A stretch of 64,000 bases of DNA from Aradus depressus (lineage: Eukaryota > Arthropoda > Insecta > Hemiptera > Aradidae): contig OY759214.1 of the NCBI GenBank assembly GCA_963662175.1, forward strand, positions 77,202,037-77,266,036. Direction: 5' to 3'. Below, piece by piece: positions 10,140 through 21,262 of the stretch. Position 1 is the first letter of the stretch. The number at the start of each line of letters is the position of its first letter. The translations under genes were made by a program, and so were the position numbers. Under the pieces are notes generated by a model. It made no database searches. It had not been told where the DNA came from and saw only the letters and a list, made by a program, of their open reading frames with translations.

Positions 10140-10830
10140 ATAGTTTATCTATGATCACGATAACTCCTGATGGAATGATTGTATCTACACGTATTATTAT
10201 AAGCGTTCCCAAAACCCCATAAGGAGAACACCTATTAATTTTCCGCGTATCAGCCAATAAGAATAGAGGATCAAGGGAGAGGGGTCCACTTAAAAACCTT
10301 AATATCTGCCAAAATAATAAATCTCGAAAAAATTGTTTGCGTTTTGTGTCGATATAGTGGAAATACTAAATGCAATAAATAAAATTAAAAAGGTGATAAA
10401 TAAAGCACTTTTTTATTGAAAACTTATATTGTAAGTGGAATTAGATGTTATGTATGTGAAATTAGACAATATAAGTGCTCAATAAAAAAGTGCTTTATTT
10501 ATCAAAGTAATAAATGTTTCGACAAAAAAAATTATATGTAAATTCAGAACCCCCTAAGAAGAACACCTACTAATTTTTCGCGAAACAGCCAATAAGAAAG
10601 GGGGCATCAAGGGGCGAGGGGTCAACTTAAAAACCCTAATAACTGCCAAAGTAATAAATGTAACGACACAAAATTTAGTTTGAGGATTCAGAAGCCTCTA
10701 TGTAAGTCAACTATTGATTTTTAGCGCAAACGGTCGACTGGTTTGGAGGAAGAGCAAACACTTAATAGATTAATTCGTTATGAGGAAGTACATTGCCGGT
10801 GGGTTACTTCCTTCCCTAATGTTCAACTTT
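10140..10830 (+). repeat. D1 repeat with internal hairpin insertion
   Basis: Body units at 10150-10330 and 10530-10740 end in GAGGAAGTACATTGCCGGTG (10794-10813). A small hairpin element at 10395-10503 interrupts it. Confidence 0.65.
10395..10503. repeat. short foldback element
   Basis: Perfect 25-bp inverted arms (10395-10419 and 10479-10503) with further imperfect pairing inward. Total 109 bp, no coding. It may be a small MITE. Confidence 0.7.
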
Positions 10831-11254
10831 GAGCCAGACGAACATTGGCCAAATTTATGACGTATCGATTTGATATGAATGACGTCACCGTCAGACTCCA
10901 CTTTACCTTGGGATCTGTTTTCCTACCAATATTTAGTGGCCTTTTCAGAGCAAATATTTGCCCAGGGACCTAACTCAGCTTCCTACCAGGCCCAGAATAT
11001 GTACCGTAGCCATTACTTGGAACTAGTGTACTAAAATACGAGGTTTACTGTAGGCTCAACAACATTTCTTCGATCCTGTTTTGTTTATGGGATCATTTCT
11101 TGTGCCTTAAGACAATGAACCCAAATTGCTAAATAACAGTACTTTTCCACAAGGAATTACTCTTTTTTAATCTTCATGGGGCAAAGTTTCATTACTTATT
11201 TCACATTTTTAGCAACAAAAGCGCTAAGTTATAAGTTGTGGAAAACAATAATAA
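10831..11254. other. unassigned stretch
   Basis: No gene or repeat recognised. Confidence 0.35.
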
Positions 11255-13110
11255 AAATAAGTCGTCGGTGAATCACCGGCAATGTACTTCCCCAGACCGA
11301 ATTAGTCAATTAACTTTTCGGTCCCCCTCCAAAACCAGTAAACTGTCATAATCATCATCATCAAAAGTGCTACAGCCCATCAAGAGCCTTGGCCTCCTCC
11401 AGGAAATGTCCCCATGCAGCTCTGTCCTGGGCCAGTCTCCACCAGCCCACCACCAGTTCACGGTCTCCAGCCATCTTCTTCTGGGTCGTCCCTCTCTTCT
11501 CCTACCCTCCGGTGTCACTTGGTGAATGGTCCTCATCTATCCGTCTTACGTTCCACCCCAACGGAGTCTGGCAACTCTAATCCAGTGCGACAATTTTGGC
11601 TCTGTATGGAGTGCGTACAACTCCTGGTTGTATCGGATGCGCCAAACGCCCTCCTCCTAGATGGGACCGTAGATCCTGGGGAGTATTCTCCTCTTGAAGA
11701 TGTCAAGACGCCTATCTTCCGCCACGGTGAGGGTCCATGTCTCAGACCCGTATGTCAAAACTGGCCTCACACTCTTGTAAAGCAGCACCTTCGTGTCCCT
11801 GGGGAGCAGTGACTGGAGGTCATAGTAACTCCGGCTGGCCGTCAATATCCGCCGGCTGACCTCTGCGCCCACATCATTGGCCCGGTCCATATAATATATG
11901 GTCTAACAAATCATTTATAATTTATAAGTCTTACAAATCATTTTTTTAAAATAATATTAAAATATTTTTTCTATAAATTGAGTACTGTTTTTATAACTTA
12001 TAATGTCCTGGTACCGAATTCATTTTCATTAAGTCCTGTAATAGAATATTTCAAAACGTAATCACAACTTGAATTTTAGAAGCAAGTTTTGGGATGCAGA
12101 TTGGCCCTTATTGCGCTAGACCATCGATATGAGCCCAGCAAGACAAAGCCCTTAACCGTCTCGAATGCTCAGCAACTTGAGGAGGGTTTAGGTCTCTTCT
12201 TCGTCTTCCACCTGCCACCATATATTTTGTTTTTTCTTCGTTGACGTTTAAGCCCAAACCAGTGGACCGTTTGCGTTAACATTCAGTAGTTGTCTTACAT
12301 TGCGGATCCTATATCGTCATACTAAGTTTTGCGTTGATAAATTCATTACCTTCATTGGTTATGACCTCATTGGGTTTAGACTTCAAATATTTAATTTCAT
12401 GTCGATACATTCTTAACATCAGTTAAAGGGTTTTTTGAGTTGAGCCACCCTGATCCCCCCTTTCATTCTGAAAATTGATGTGTCGGCCTTATGGGGGTTT
12501 AAATTCAAATAAGAAATTTGGATTGATAGATTCATTACAACGGCACTTATTAAAGTTTTTGAGTTAAGCCTCCACTCTAAGCTCCCCCTTCCCTTTAGTC
12601 GATTTGGATGAACATCGACAGGTGTTGTACTCGTCGTGCTCAGGTCACACTGATATAATTTCGTGTCGATACATTCATCCTATCGGCAGTTATTATTACT
12701 TCCATTAAACTCCCCCCCCCCCTAAAACCCTTTCCTTTGGTTAATTTGACTGAAAATCAATAGGTGTCGTTATTAGAGAGTTTTCTTGTACATTCACATC
12801 AGCAGTTATTAGGCTGTGAGTCATACCCTTTCTTTCAAAATCCCCTTCTTTTCGGCCGATTAGGCTGAAAATCTACAGCTGTCTCTCTTACAGGGTTCAC
12901 ACATATAACATTAAGTGCCAAAATATTTTTTCTATCTGGAATTAATTGTGTTCACAGGAACAGAAACACATAGAAAGATTTTTCTATTTTTCAGTTTTGG
13001 AATAAATGAGTCTAAAAACATGAAATTTCAACAAAAATACCACATCGAATTGATCGAACTGATTACATAACTTCCCGTATACTTCGTACAGCTGAAGAAG
13101 TAAAATAAAA
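11255..13110 (-). repeat. D1 copy, minus orientation, split by an RTE-like LINE
   Basis: The left terminal block (GTCGTCGGTGAATCACCGGC then TACTTCCCCAG) and CCCCCTCCAAAACCAGT are seen at 11255-11340. The body resumes at about 12325 with several GTCGATACATTCAT units. The right end at 13069-13105 has ACTTCCCGTATACTTCGTAC and GAAGAAGTA. This is the most complete D1 copy, about 900 bp without the insertion. Confidence 0.65.
11306..12290 (-). pseudogene. degenerate RTE-like LINE, C-terminal half of reverse transcriptase
   Basis: On the minus strand, about 12270-12225 encodes GLNVNEEKTKYMVAG, the segment that follows the catalytic FADD box in many LINE reverse transcriptases. Then 11890-11657 encodes SRRILTASRSYYDLQSLL and SVRPVLTYGSETWTLT, the YGSETW block, ending RRILPRIYGPI. 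A further frame (11536-11306) gives EGRRREGRPRRRWLE and WRRPRLL, the family's C-terminal Arg/Trp-rich block. The 3' end has a TGATGATGATTATGAC tail, as in RTE-type LINEs. Frames are broken between the blocks and 11900-12090 is unrelated AT-rich DNA. The element lies inside D1. Confidence 0.7.
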
Positions 13111-13835
13111 TTCAAAATGTTAACGATAATTTCAGAAAAATTTACTTACTATTATTTTACTATTATTTATATGTACCTTTTTTCAAATATTAATTTCTGA
13201 TTATATAACAGCCATAGGGTACCAAAGGTTGAACCATTGATAAGTTGGCTCACAAACAAATAATTTGTAAATAGCTCCCACCAACCAAGAGTCAAATCAT
13301 TTCTCTACAATTTAAGTCCTCTCTCAGAGCCCCTTCTCACGAGTGGTTTAAATTTTCTCCTTCCCCTCTGGGTACTTAGCTTCAGAGAGGTCGGACTACG
13401 TAGGAGCTTAGTATGTACTTGTAATTCTGTACAAAGGACTTAGTGACTCTCCCGTTACTAAGTACCTTCTCCCAACTTCATAGAGATGAGATCCTTAAAC
13501 ACTGGAAGAAAACTTAGTTTTTGATTGTTCCAATGAATTATCGTCGAAGCCATTTACATTTTTTTTTAATTAAAAGTTTCCAGACTATTTGGATATTGTC
13601 CAAGAGAACTTTCTACGTATTATACCGAAAATTGTAGTAATTTTTTTATGGATTGTAGAGTATAAAAATACTGTGACATTTTTTTAGACCAAATAAATAT
13701 TGAACAATTACATTTTTTATGTCGAACAACCAAAATATAATATAGTTACGAACTGAATTTTATTTATGTTTGTCAGTAGTTCATTCCATGTATTCATTAT
13801 TGAACTAGAATCTCCTCTTGTATATATTTACATTA
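13111..13835. other. unassigned AT-rich stretch
   Basis: No ORF or known repeat recognised. Confidence 0.35.
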
Positions 13836-14215
13836 AGCTCTCCCTGTCCCACATGGTCTGCAACCACTGATGGTCAGGGGCTGGCAGAGCGAGGTGGTTC
13901 GGGTGATCACCCGGGCTACCATGGCCTCATCGCATTGATATGTCGGGGATTTCCAACTAAATTTATATTTTATATTTTTATTTGTACTTTTTTTTTGTAT
14001 TATTACCATTGTACATATTTTACTCATTGTCTATATATGTTATTATTATTTTGCACACATTCTTCATAACTTTTCAGAGACATTATTATTATTTTTTATT
14101 TATTTCCTTCCCAACTTCACTCTCAGACACAACACTTGTCCACCAGTTTACATTAACAACCAGCCCATTCCTGAATCCAACACTTTTCGATATCAATGAC
14201 TTCATTTAGAAAGAT
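13836..14215 (+). mobile_element. possible LINE 3' untranslated region
   Basis: A GC-rich head with GATCACCCGGGCTACCATGG and GGCCTCATCG, then a long T/A-rich stretch with TATTATTATT. This has the same architecture as the 3' UTR of the Jockey-type LINE at 25379-25912. No coding end is visible and no target duplication was found. Confidence 0.3.
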
Positions 14216-14284
14216 GCTTAACTTGGACAACCCAGATCAGACTGAAACGCACTGAACTCAAAAGACGATTGAGAAAAGAGTTTC

Positions 14285-15268
14285 CATGTTAAGCCTCCCC
14301 CCAATCTCCCCTCGATTTGACTGAAAATCAATAGGTGTCCATGTTACATCGTTCTAGATTCACATATAAAATTTTCTGATGATACATTTATGCTATCGGG
14401 AGTTATAGTGTTCAAAGACACTGTAATATCAAAAAATATGGACATTAATTGTGTTAAAATTATTTAAATGAATATAATAATGCAGATGGAAATATAAGAA
14501 TTGGAAGACAGGAACTTGGCAGGAAGTAGGGATAAAACCGTCAGCAGTACCGTATAAGAAAGGCTGGAGATCAAAGGCCTGGGTGGGCAGCCAGCAGCCA
14601 ATAGAAGTGAAGAAAAGTCCCGGCGGAAAAAGGGAGGAGAGCTGAGGCGAACCCAGCTAGGGATCATTGTGCGAGTCATCATCGAAGAGGGAGGGTCCCA
14701 CTCTGGAGACAGCGCTTGGTCAGTCAACATCCCAGAGGGTGGACGTGTGTCTGGAGATAGGACTCAGTCGGTCACTTTGGCAGAGAAAGATTGTTTTGAG
14801 ACAGCCAGCAGAGGTTGAATATTGAAGAAATCCGATGACCAGCAGGAATCGCAACAAGGTACTTTAGACCACAAGTAATGTACCAATATATTTTAGGATA
14901 TTAGTAAAATTTTGAAAGGATTCTGAGAAATAATTATTAAGATCAATAATGTTTTTAACAAATATATGTATTTATTCAAATAAGCATGGAGTAAGATTCC
15001 TTCTATGTATTTTGCATCTCATGTCATCTTGGTTTTTCAAAACTGTTGAGTCTTGGCGAACCCACGATACGAACCAGGTTAGAATTAGAATCATTATTTT
15101 ACAAAAAAAAAACAATATTTATTTTACATACAATCTTAATTACATTTATAAATAGCATTTTTTTTTTTATAATTGGAATTTGGAGGTCGGAAAAGATGAA
15201 ATTTCATTGAAAACTTCGAATTTTTGACCGATTTCATAACTTCCTCTATACTAGCTGGGGAAGTAATA
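14285..15268 (-). repeat. D1 copy, minus orientation, interrupted
   Basis: A body unit with GATTTGACTGAAAATCAATA lies at 14318-14345. The end block (TTTTGACCGATTTCATAACT, then CTATACTAGCTGGGGAAGTA) lies at 15222-15268. The middle, 14461-15165, is unrelated: a GC-rich patch at 14500-14870 with no recognised product, then AT-rich DNA. Confidence 0.55.
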
Positions 15269-16430
15269 AATAAATTATTCACTTATTTTCATTTCATTTA
15301 TTTTTGTTTTCTTATACCTATCATTTCTGTTAACAACGGTACCCTCCAGGCTCACAAAGAAGCTATGTAGCGGTGAAGGTGCTGACTCAGGAGAAGAGGT
15401 GAGGTTTACCGCAGTGCAGGGAGACCTGAAGACAACTCACCTACCCCAGTCACTTTGGACGAGGCCCTGGAGGCTGACAAAGATGGTTTCTTTTTTTTTT
15501 TCTTTTTTTTTTTTTTTATAGAAGCGACATCATCAGGCCCGGCGGCAGGTCTGGGAGGCTGGGCTAGGAATCAATAACCGATAATCGAGCCAGCACACAT
15601 CGCTTCCCCCTTCCTATCGTACATTATGTCAGCACTCCCTCCTATTTGCATGTTAACCCATATACATAAACCACTATCTCTTCTCCATTTCCTTTAGTCA
15701 CTCGTTCATGTCAGGAGTCATTTTACATTTCATTATTAACTTCCCAGCATATAGTTACTGTAATGGGTCCGAAAATCGAAATCAAAATTGTCATCATATT
15801 TTTATGTTTCAAGGTCATTACAGTACTCTTACACTATTTTTGGAAAGAAGTATGTGTGTACGTACATACGTACGTGCATGGTCAATTTTTCCTGCACGAT
15901 ATCTCGCGAATGAAAAATGATATCGAATCCGCTTTGATGCAAATCGAAGTGTATCAACGTAAATATGAACTGAAATAAATGTAATCCAATTCGGTCCACC
16001 CGTTCCTTTGTTTAAGCAAAAAGACTGCTAAAAAACTGGATTTTATTTCCACCAATTATTTTTTATTTCTTGAAAAAGATTTACCTGGTTTAACTTGTTC
16101 TGGTGGCAATCGATACACATGTAGTAAAGAGTAAAAAAATGAGTTTTTTGAAGTTTTTTTTCTGCAGAGGGAACAATAATCAATTAGGTTGTTTGAACAC
16201 TGTATAGAGAGTGGGTTTGAGCACTGTACAGTTTGTTTCTGGGAAGCACTTACACTTAGAGCCCTGGTTGGGCCCATTGTGGTCCGGTGTGGCTTTGTCC
16301 ACGAGATCTTCACATTTTGTTACTGTCCCTTTGTCCCATCCCTACTGAAAAGGCCACTATTGGGTTTTCCTGCCTCTGAAACAGGGCAGGCCGTTCTCTT
16401 TTTCTCCTGTTCCAAACAAAGAAAAACAAA
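15269..16430. other. unassigned stretch
   Basis: A GC-richer patch at 15340-15475 and a T-rich run at 15487-15519 could be a LINE remnant. At 15860-15880 there is an alternating GTAC/CATAC run. Several short open frames show no domain. Confidence 0.35.
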
Positions 16431-16648
16431 GACTAATTGTCGTTAGACCAAATGGCCATTCTGCAGACAAGTATCCTAGCTCACACACACGCTAGAAGAA
16501 CTCAAAAGAAACTTGATGTACCCGAATATGAAAAAAAAAGACTAATTGTCGTTAGACCAAATGGCCATTCTGCAGACAAGTATCCTAGCTCCCACACACG
16601 CTAGAAGAACTCAAAAGAAACTTGATGTACCCGAATATGAAAAAAATG
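16431..16648 (+). repeat. two-copy tandem duplication, 109-bp period
   Basis: Copies starting GACTAATTGTCGTTAGACCA at 16431 and 16540 are near-identical; one A/C difference is seen at ACACACACGC versus CCACACACGC. Confidence 0.85.
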
Positions 16649-17002
16649 ACTGTCTGTGTGTCTGTGAACACGATAACTGCCGATAGAATTAATGTATCGA
16701 CACAAAATTTAATATGTGAATTCAGAACCCTCTAATATTCAACCAAATCAGCCAAAGGAGAGGGGGGGAGGGGCTTAATATAAAAACTCTAATAACTGCC
16801 GATAGACTAAATGTATCGACACAAACTTTTATATGTGTGGCCAGAACTCCATAAGGTCTCCATATCAAACAGCCAAATCGACCAAAAGAGAGGGGGGATT
16901 AGGGGAGAGGCCAAACACAAAAACTGTAATAACTGCGCAGGATGTCAAATATAAGGTAGTCTGACCTCTCACAGATTTTTTATTTAAGTAATAGCTAGCC
17001 GG

Positions 17003-17028
17003 CTTTCGAGGTTTCCCTCATCATCAAG
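17003..17028 (-). ncRNA. hammerhead-like motif, left arm
   Basis: Minus strand: TTGATGA, T, GAGG-GAAA-CCTC hairpin, GAAAG. The first core base C is T here, unlike the right arm. Confidence 0.45.
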
Positions 17029-17114
17029 CAATCTACAAAAGAACCATCCTTAATAATATGTAATATAAATAGCAAATAAATAATTAAAAACACAATTTTT
17101 GATAAAACATACCT

Positions 17115-17444
17115 GATAAAAAATCCGGCGTGTACAGGATTACTTGTAAAGACTGTGAATATTTTTATCTTGGGCAGACAGGCCGGAAGCTGAGGACTAG
17201 GGTGAGGGAACATTTGAGGAGGGGCGACTCTGAATTTTTCCAACACCTCCAGAAGACAGGACATGAGGCCGGTTCAGTCTCGTTACTGCATCATGTCCAA
17301 AAAAGTAGAAAGATGGATACGTTGGAAAGTATCGAAATCAAATTGGAAAGGAGGAAGAGAGAGTCCCCCCTCCTCAACTCTAGGTTTGTCCAGTCTCACG
17401 TACACCGTTCTCCCAGTTGTGACTCAGATGGTGGACAGGAATAA
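17115..17444 (+). pseudogene. Penelope-like GIY-YIG endonuclease domain (partial)
   Basis: The frame is open from the left arm junction to the TAA at 17442-17444. It reads SGVYRITCKDCEYFYLGQTG: the GVY and YLG elements of GIY-YIG with the Cys pair (CKDC) typical of Penelope-like linkers. RTRVREHL then carries the conserved Arg, and TLESIEIKLE supplies a candidate catalytic Glu. In intact elements this domain lies C-terminal to the reverse transcriptase and nicks DNA for target priming. Only this domain is left, and no natural start codon exists, so it is a 5'-truncated insertion rather than a gene. Confidence 0.85.
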
Positions 17445-17632
17445 CTCGTCTGTCCCCATCCATGATATTTTAAATTGTTAATGTTTGTTGTTGTAGATTG
17501 TTATTTATTTGTTTTTATTATTTAGTTTTATTCAAAATTTTTTATCAGGTATGTTTTATCAAAAATTGTGTTTTTAATTATTTATTTGCTATTTATATTA
17601 CATATTATTAAGGATGGTTCTTTTGTAGACTG

Positions 17633-17658
17633 CCTGATGATGAGGGAAACCTCGAAAG
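17633..17658 (+). ncRNA. hammerhead-like motif, right arm
   Basis: CTGATGA, one extra T, stem GAGG/CCTC with a GAAA loop, then GAAAG. All conserved core boxes are present, apart from the additional T before stem II. Confidence 0.5.
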
Positions 17659-18010
17659 CCGGCTAGCTATTACTTAAATAAAAAATCTGTGAGAGGTCAG
17701 ACCACCTTATATTTGACATCCTGCGAAATAATCACTTCTCACTACATCAGCCATCTTCATATTATTTGTAATAACTGCCGTTGTAATGAAAATATTGACC
17801 CAAAATTTCATATGTGAATTCAAAACCACCTAAGGACAACACATCAATTTTCAGGAGAAGGGATCAGACGGGGCTCAACTCAAAAACCCCAATAACTGCC
17901 GATATAATGAATGTATCGACATGAAATTTCATATTTCAAATCAAAACCCAATGAGGACATTACCTGTCAAACTTTAGCGATATCGGCTGAAGAGAAGGGA
18001 CTGTTAATTT

Positions 18011-18804
18011 TATATATATTTCTAAATATACGGTTTTATTATAATTTAAAACCATTCGATTTTTATTTAAAATAAAATATATATATTTAAAAAAAAGGAC
18101 CTATATGTTTAACCATTTGTCCTATTGTCTAGGGCGACGTAGAATTAGAGCGAGCGCTGGCCAACAACAATTATGTCTAATTATTAAAGTTATTTACTTA
18201 TCCCATTTTTTGTTATTCTTTATTTTTTATTTTATTTAATTTTCCCATATTTCCTAAATTATTCTATTATAATAAATATTATACATATTTTGTTAATTTT
18301 ACATATTCATATATTATTATCATTCATTTATTTATTTTCACTTTCTTATACCTACAGTATTGTAATATCGCAAAAATCCGAGATCGAGGTTTCAACTGAT
18401 TTTCACGTTTCATTTATTTAATTTTATTATTATTATTTTTCTTATTTTTTCTCTTCATACATTTCCTGTTTAGCCCCTACTTTCTAAAATTAATTTTATT
18501 TTAAACCTTGTCTGGGCATCCTTCCTTCTCTTTCATATGTAGTTTACCACCATTGTTTTGTGCTTATTAATTTTTATTAATTTATTTTTTTTGAATAATA
18601 TTTATATAGATTCTTTATTATAATTAAAAACATTATAAGAACATATTATACATTCTTCTATTTATATAGATTAATTTATTTCTTCATAATTTAGCTGTTC
18701 ATATTAATTTTTTATTTATCTACATATATTTATTATTGTCTAGTTTTTCTCCTCTGTATCACCAATTTATTTACTTTTGTATTTATTTCGTTGTACGGCA
18801 TACT
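18011..18804 (+). other. AT-rich stretch, possible LINE 3' region
   Basis: Around 18128-18175 a patch with GGGCGACGTAGAATTAGAGC and GCGCTGGCC resembles the Arg/Trp-rich C-terminal end of Jockey-type ORF2, read with a frameshift. Long T-rich DNA follows and resumes after the hAT insertion to about 19390 (ATCAGAATAAAAATTC). This is weak. Confidence 0.3.
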
Positions 18805-19302
18805 TAAGGTGACCAGATTATGAGATTCTCAAAACGGGACCCACAATATCGGGGAAGTTAGAGACACCCTTAAAAAAATACTATTTACCAAATACTATTT
18901 TATTCAATAAAATATCATCAGACTACATTTAGAAATAAACTTGATACCACTTGAAAAAAATATTGTCGAAAAAACTGACTTCAATGTTTATTTTTCATAT
19001 TTTTGAGATGAGTGAATTTTTTTCAAAATATCAGGCTTTTTTTTGATGAAATCTAAAAACTGTACACAACCCATTGCAAAGTTACATTTTACTAGCATCA
19101 TTGTTTTAAGGGTCGACATTTTCATTTGAGATTTTTCTAGTGACCAAATGTCATTAATAATTGAGAAAACTCGTATGACATATGGGACCAAATATTTGTA
19201 AAACGGGACAAATAAGCGTCCCGAGCATATATTTCGGGACAACGGGACAGGTCCCTGTAAAACGGGACTGTCCCGTTCAAAACGGGACGTCTGGTCACCT
19301 TA
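18805..19302 (-). mobile_element. short hAT element with 8-bp target-site duplication
   Basis: Perfect 13-bp terminal inverted repeats TAAGGTGACCAGA / TCTGGTCACCTTA, flanked by identical GGCATACT (18797-18804, 19303-19310). An 8-bp duplication is diagnostic of the hAT superfamily. The right subterminal region has several copies of AACGGGAC in both orientations, candidates for transposase-binding sites. It is 498 bp long and encodes only a transposase tail. Confidence 0.9.
18988..19242 (-). pseudogene. hAT transposase C-terminal fragment
   Basis: Minus-strand frame containing RVFSIINDIWSLEKSQM, then LKTMMLVKCNF and a tail ending SSQKYEK. The ERVFS..N..W...R..L....V...L pattern is the hAT C-terminal dimerisation region, here with the leading Glu replaced by Ile. 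The catalytic part and BED zinc finger are absent. A similar remnant lies at 61228-61353. The fragment reads into the right end, as expected for an internally deleted derivative. Confidence 0.7.
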
Positions 19303-19404
19303 GGCATACTGATACATTATTTCTTTGTTCCCTTACATTTTGACTCTGTATGTAATCATTCTGAGGGGATATCAGAATAAAAATTCTTTTCATTCAACAA
19401 AAAT

Positions 19405-19520
19405 TTTTTTCATTCATTCATTACGAGGGCATTTCTTTGATTAAGCCCTGCCCTTCCCATCATAATCCCCCTCTTCCCTTTGAGCGATTTGGCTGAAAAT
19501 CAATAGGTGTCGTCCTTATA
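19405..19520 (-). repeat. D1 fragment, minus orientation
   Basis: Contains CGATTTGGCTGAAAATCAAT and AGGTGTCGTCCTTATAGGG. Confidence 0.6.
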
Positions 19521-19599
19521 GGGTTCCTTCGAAAAATTCATCGACTCCAGGATAATTCCATTCAATCGGAATAAATAAACTAGATTTTCTTTGGCAAAA

Positions 19600-20110
19600 T
19601 TATATGAATTATAATGGTTTTTATTTCCATTAATGAAATTTACGTTGAGCTGAGTTATGTGCTGTTAAAGTCAGAGGTTTAAAATCTGCATTAATTTCCG
19701 GACAAGGTATAAAGCTATAATGAAACCCCGTTCGTGACCCACTGGCTTCTAGCACAATTTACAAGATACTGCTTATATTTAAAACCTAATCAAAAAATGT
19801 TCAATGTAAAAGTCGTAGAAAAAACTAAAATAAACATTTTTTGTGAAATACTATTTTTCACATGTAGCCCGGTTTTTGAGAAACATGCCGAAAACCGTCC
19901 TTAAATGTTGTTTTGAAGAAACACATATTTTTAGTTAGCTTGATTTATTCAAAAACTGAAAAATTGTTACTTATTAAAAAGATTCCTTAACTAAAACTGT
20001 GTCCCTGGATTCAGATAAAACCCATACGACAAAAGTTACAGCGCTTCAGAGAATGTAAAATAAATTTTCTTAGGAAATTATTTCAAAGTAATGTTTTAAT
20101 ACTATCGGGT
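19600..20110 (+). repeat. dispersed repeat R2, copy 1
   Basis: Shares TTTACAAGATAC, GAGAAACATGCCGAAAACC, GAAACACATATTTT and a TTATTTCAAAG.AATGTT tail with 54860-55870, where the second copy is split by a piggyBac-like element. Class unknown; no ORF. Confidence 0.5.
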
Positions 20111-20139
20111 AGCAACGAATTACAAAATATTTATATCGG

Positions 20140-20350
20140 ATGGGACGTTAAGTGATGGTCCCGAGCCAGTGCAATGTCAGGTACTCGTCAAAGTCTCCTA
20201 CCTCAGATAACTAAACCTAGGTAAGCAAAATTTAGGACTCCCATAGCAGAGTCGGGCTCATGTTCACCGGAACGACGAAAGAGCGCTCTGGTAGTAGAGG
20301 ATATGACCTCGTAGTTAAAGCCCGGGCATTAGTCACAATAATTAACTATA
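20140..20350 (+). mobile_element. SINE, head-less copy
   Basis: Contains CGGATGGGACGTTAAGTGAT, AATGTCAGGTACTCGTCAAA, GAGTCGGGCTCATG, GAAAGAGCGCTCTGG and GGGCATTAGTCACAATAA. The tRNA-related head is missing. Confidence 0.7.
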
Positions 20351-20826
20351 AAAAAATATACGTGATGTGGCCATAATAGGACTTTCTTATACTAACCTTG
20401 CCTTCATTCCCTCCCTCTTCTCAAAATCATTTCATACTGGCTTTACTGGCTATAAGAAAATCTCTAAAATTACGCTGTACAATGAAACAAAAAAATACCG
20501 CTGACGCCAACTCATTACTTTCATATACAGTAAACCCGTCGAGACCATGGCCGGTTACCTGTTTGGCCGGTTAATCCGAGGTTCCCGTGAAAAATCGATT
20601 TTCGTTCAAAAAGAACCTACATATGTACATATTTCATCAGGTACCATGAATAAACAAGCAAATAAGACGTTATTGCAACTCATTTTATTGTTCATTATGT
20701 ACATACAGTCATAAACGAATACTTAACATATTTGCAGATATATTGTGAAACACTTGATAAAAATAAAGAAAACGTATGTTTTTAAAAAATATTGTCTATT
20801 TCACAAATAATATATAATATGGGAGT

Positions 20827-20852
20827 ACTTTCGGTATTGCTACCATCTTCAG
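20827..20852 (-). ncRNA. hammerhead-like motif, left palindrome arm
   Basis: Minus strand: CTGAAGA, T, GGTA-GCAA-TACC hairpin, GAAAG. Confidence 0.45.
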
Positions 20853-21236
20853 CCACGCTTAACAAATACTAAATTGAAGTTCAACTAGGTAGTTTACAAT
20901 CCAAGCGGTAGGTAGGTATCATTTTTCAGCCCCTACGGGGTTTTCCTATCCTTTCTGTACAGTTAATATTTGAAATATGGAAAAACATAAAAAAATGACA
21001 TTTCGTCCCAAATTGGGATCTTAAAAATAAAAAATTTGAAATACTATGTGTTGATTTTTTATTTTTAAGATCCCAATTTGGGACGAAATGTCATTTTTTA
21101 TGTTTTTCCATATTTCAAATGTTAACTGTACAGAAAGGATAGGAAAACCCCGTAGGGGCTGAAAAAGGATACCTACCTACCGCTTGGATTGTAAACTACC
21201 TAATTGAACTTCAATTTAGTATTTGTTAAGTCGTGG

Positions 21237-21262
21237 CTGAAGATGGTAGCAATACCGAAAGT
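21237..21262 (+). ncRNA. hammerhead-like motif, right palindrome arm
   Basis: CTGAAGA, T, GGTA-GCAA-TACC hairpin, GAAAG; identical to the left-arm copy. Confidence 0.45.

Larger units (their letters stand above)
16937..17766 (+). mobile_element. Penelope-like element, 5'-truncated with inverted terminal repeat
   Basis: An 830-bp insertion with a 12-bp target-site duplication. Left arm (about 16938-17122) and right arm (about 17535-17725) are near-perfect inverted repeats. Between them lies a GIY-YIG endonuclease fragment. Inverted terminal repeats next to a GIY-YIG domain and variable-length target duplications are what the Penelope-like group shows. Both arms contain a hammerhead-like core. 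The reverse transcriptase domain is missing, so the copy is dead. Confidence 0.85.
16650..18010 (+). repeat. D1 copy split by a Penelope-like element
   Basis: Body units run 16660-16936 and resume 17767-18005 (AACTGCCGTTGTAATG, GATATAATGAATGTATCGAC). The insertion site is marked by the 12-bp duplication TGTAATAACTGC at 16925-16936 and 17767-17778. Confidence 0.75.

Noticed and set aside
11414..11812. 132-codon plus-strand frame
   Set aside because: Antisense shadow of the RTE-like reverse transcriptase on the minus strand.
14855..14863. splice donor of a host gene (AACAAGGTACTTT)
   Set aside because: No coding exon, acceptor or conserved frame could be tied to it.
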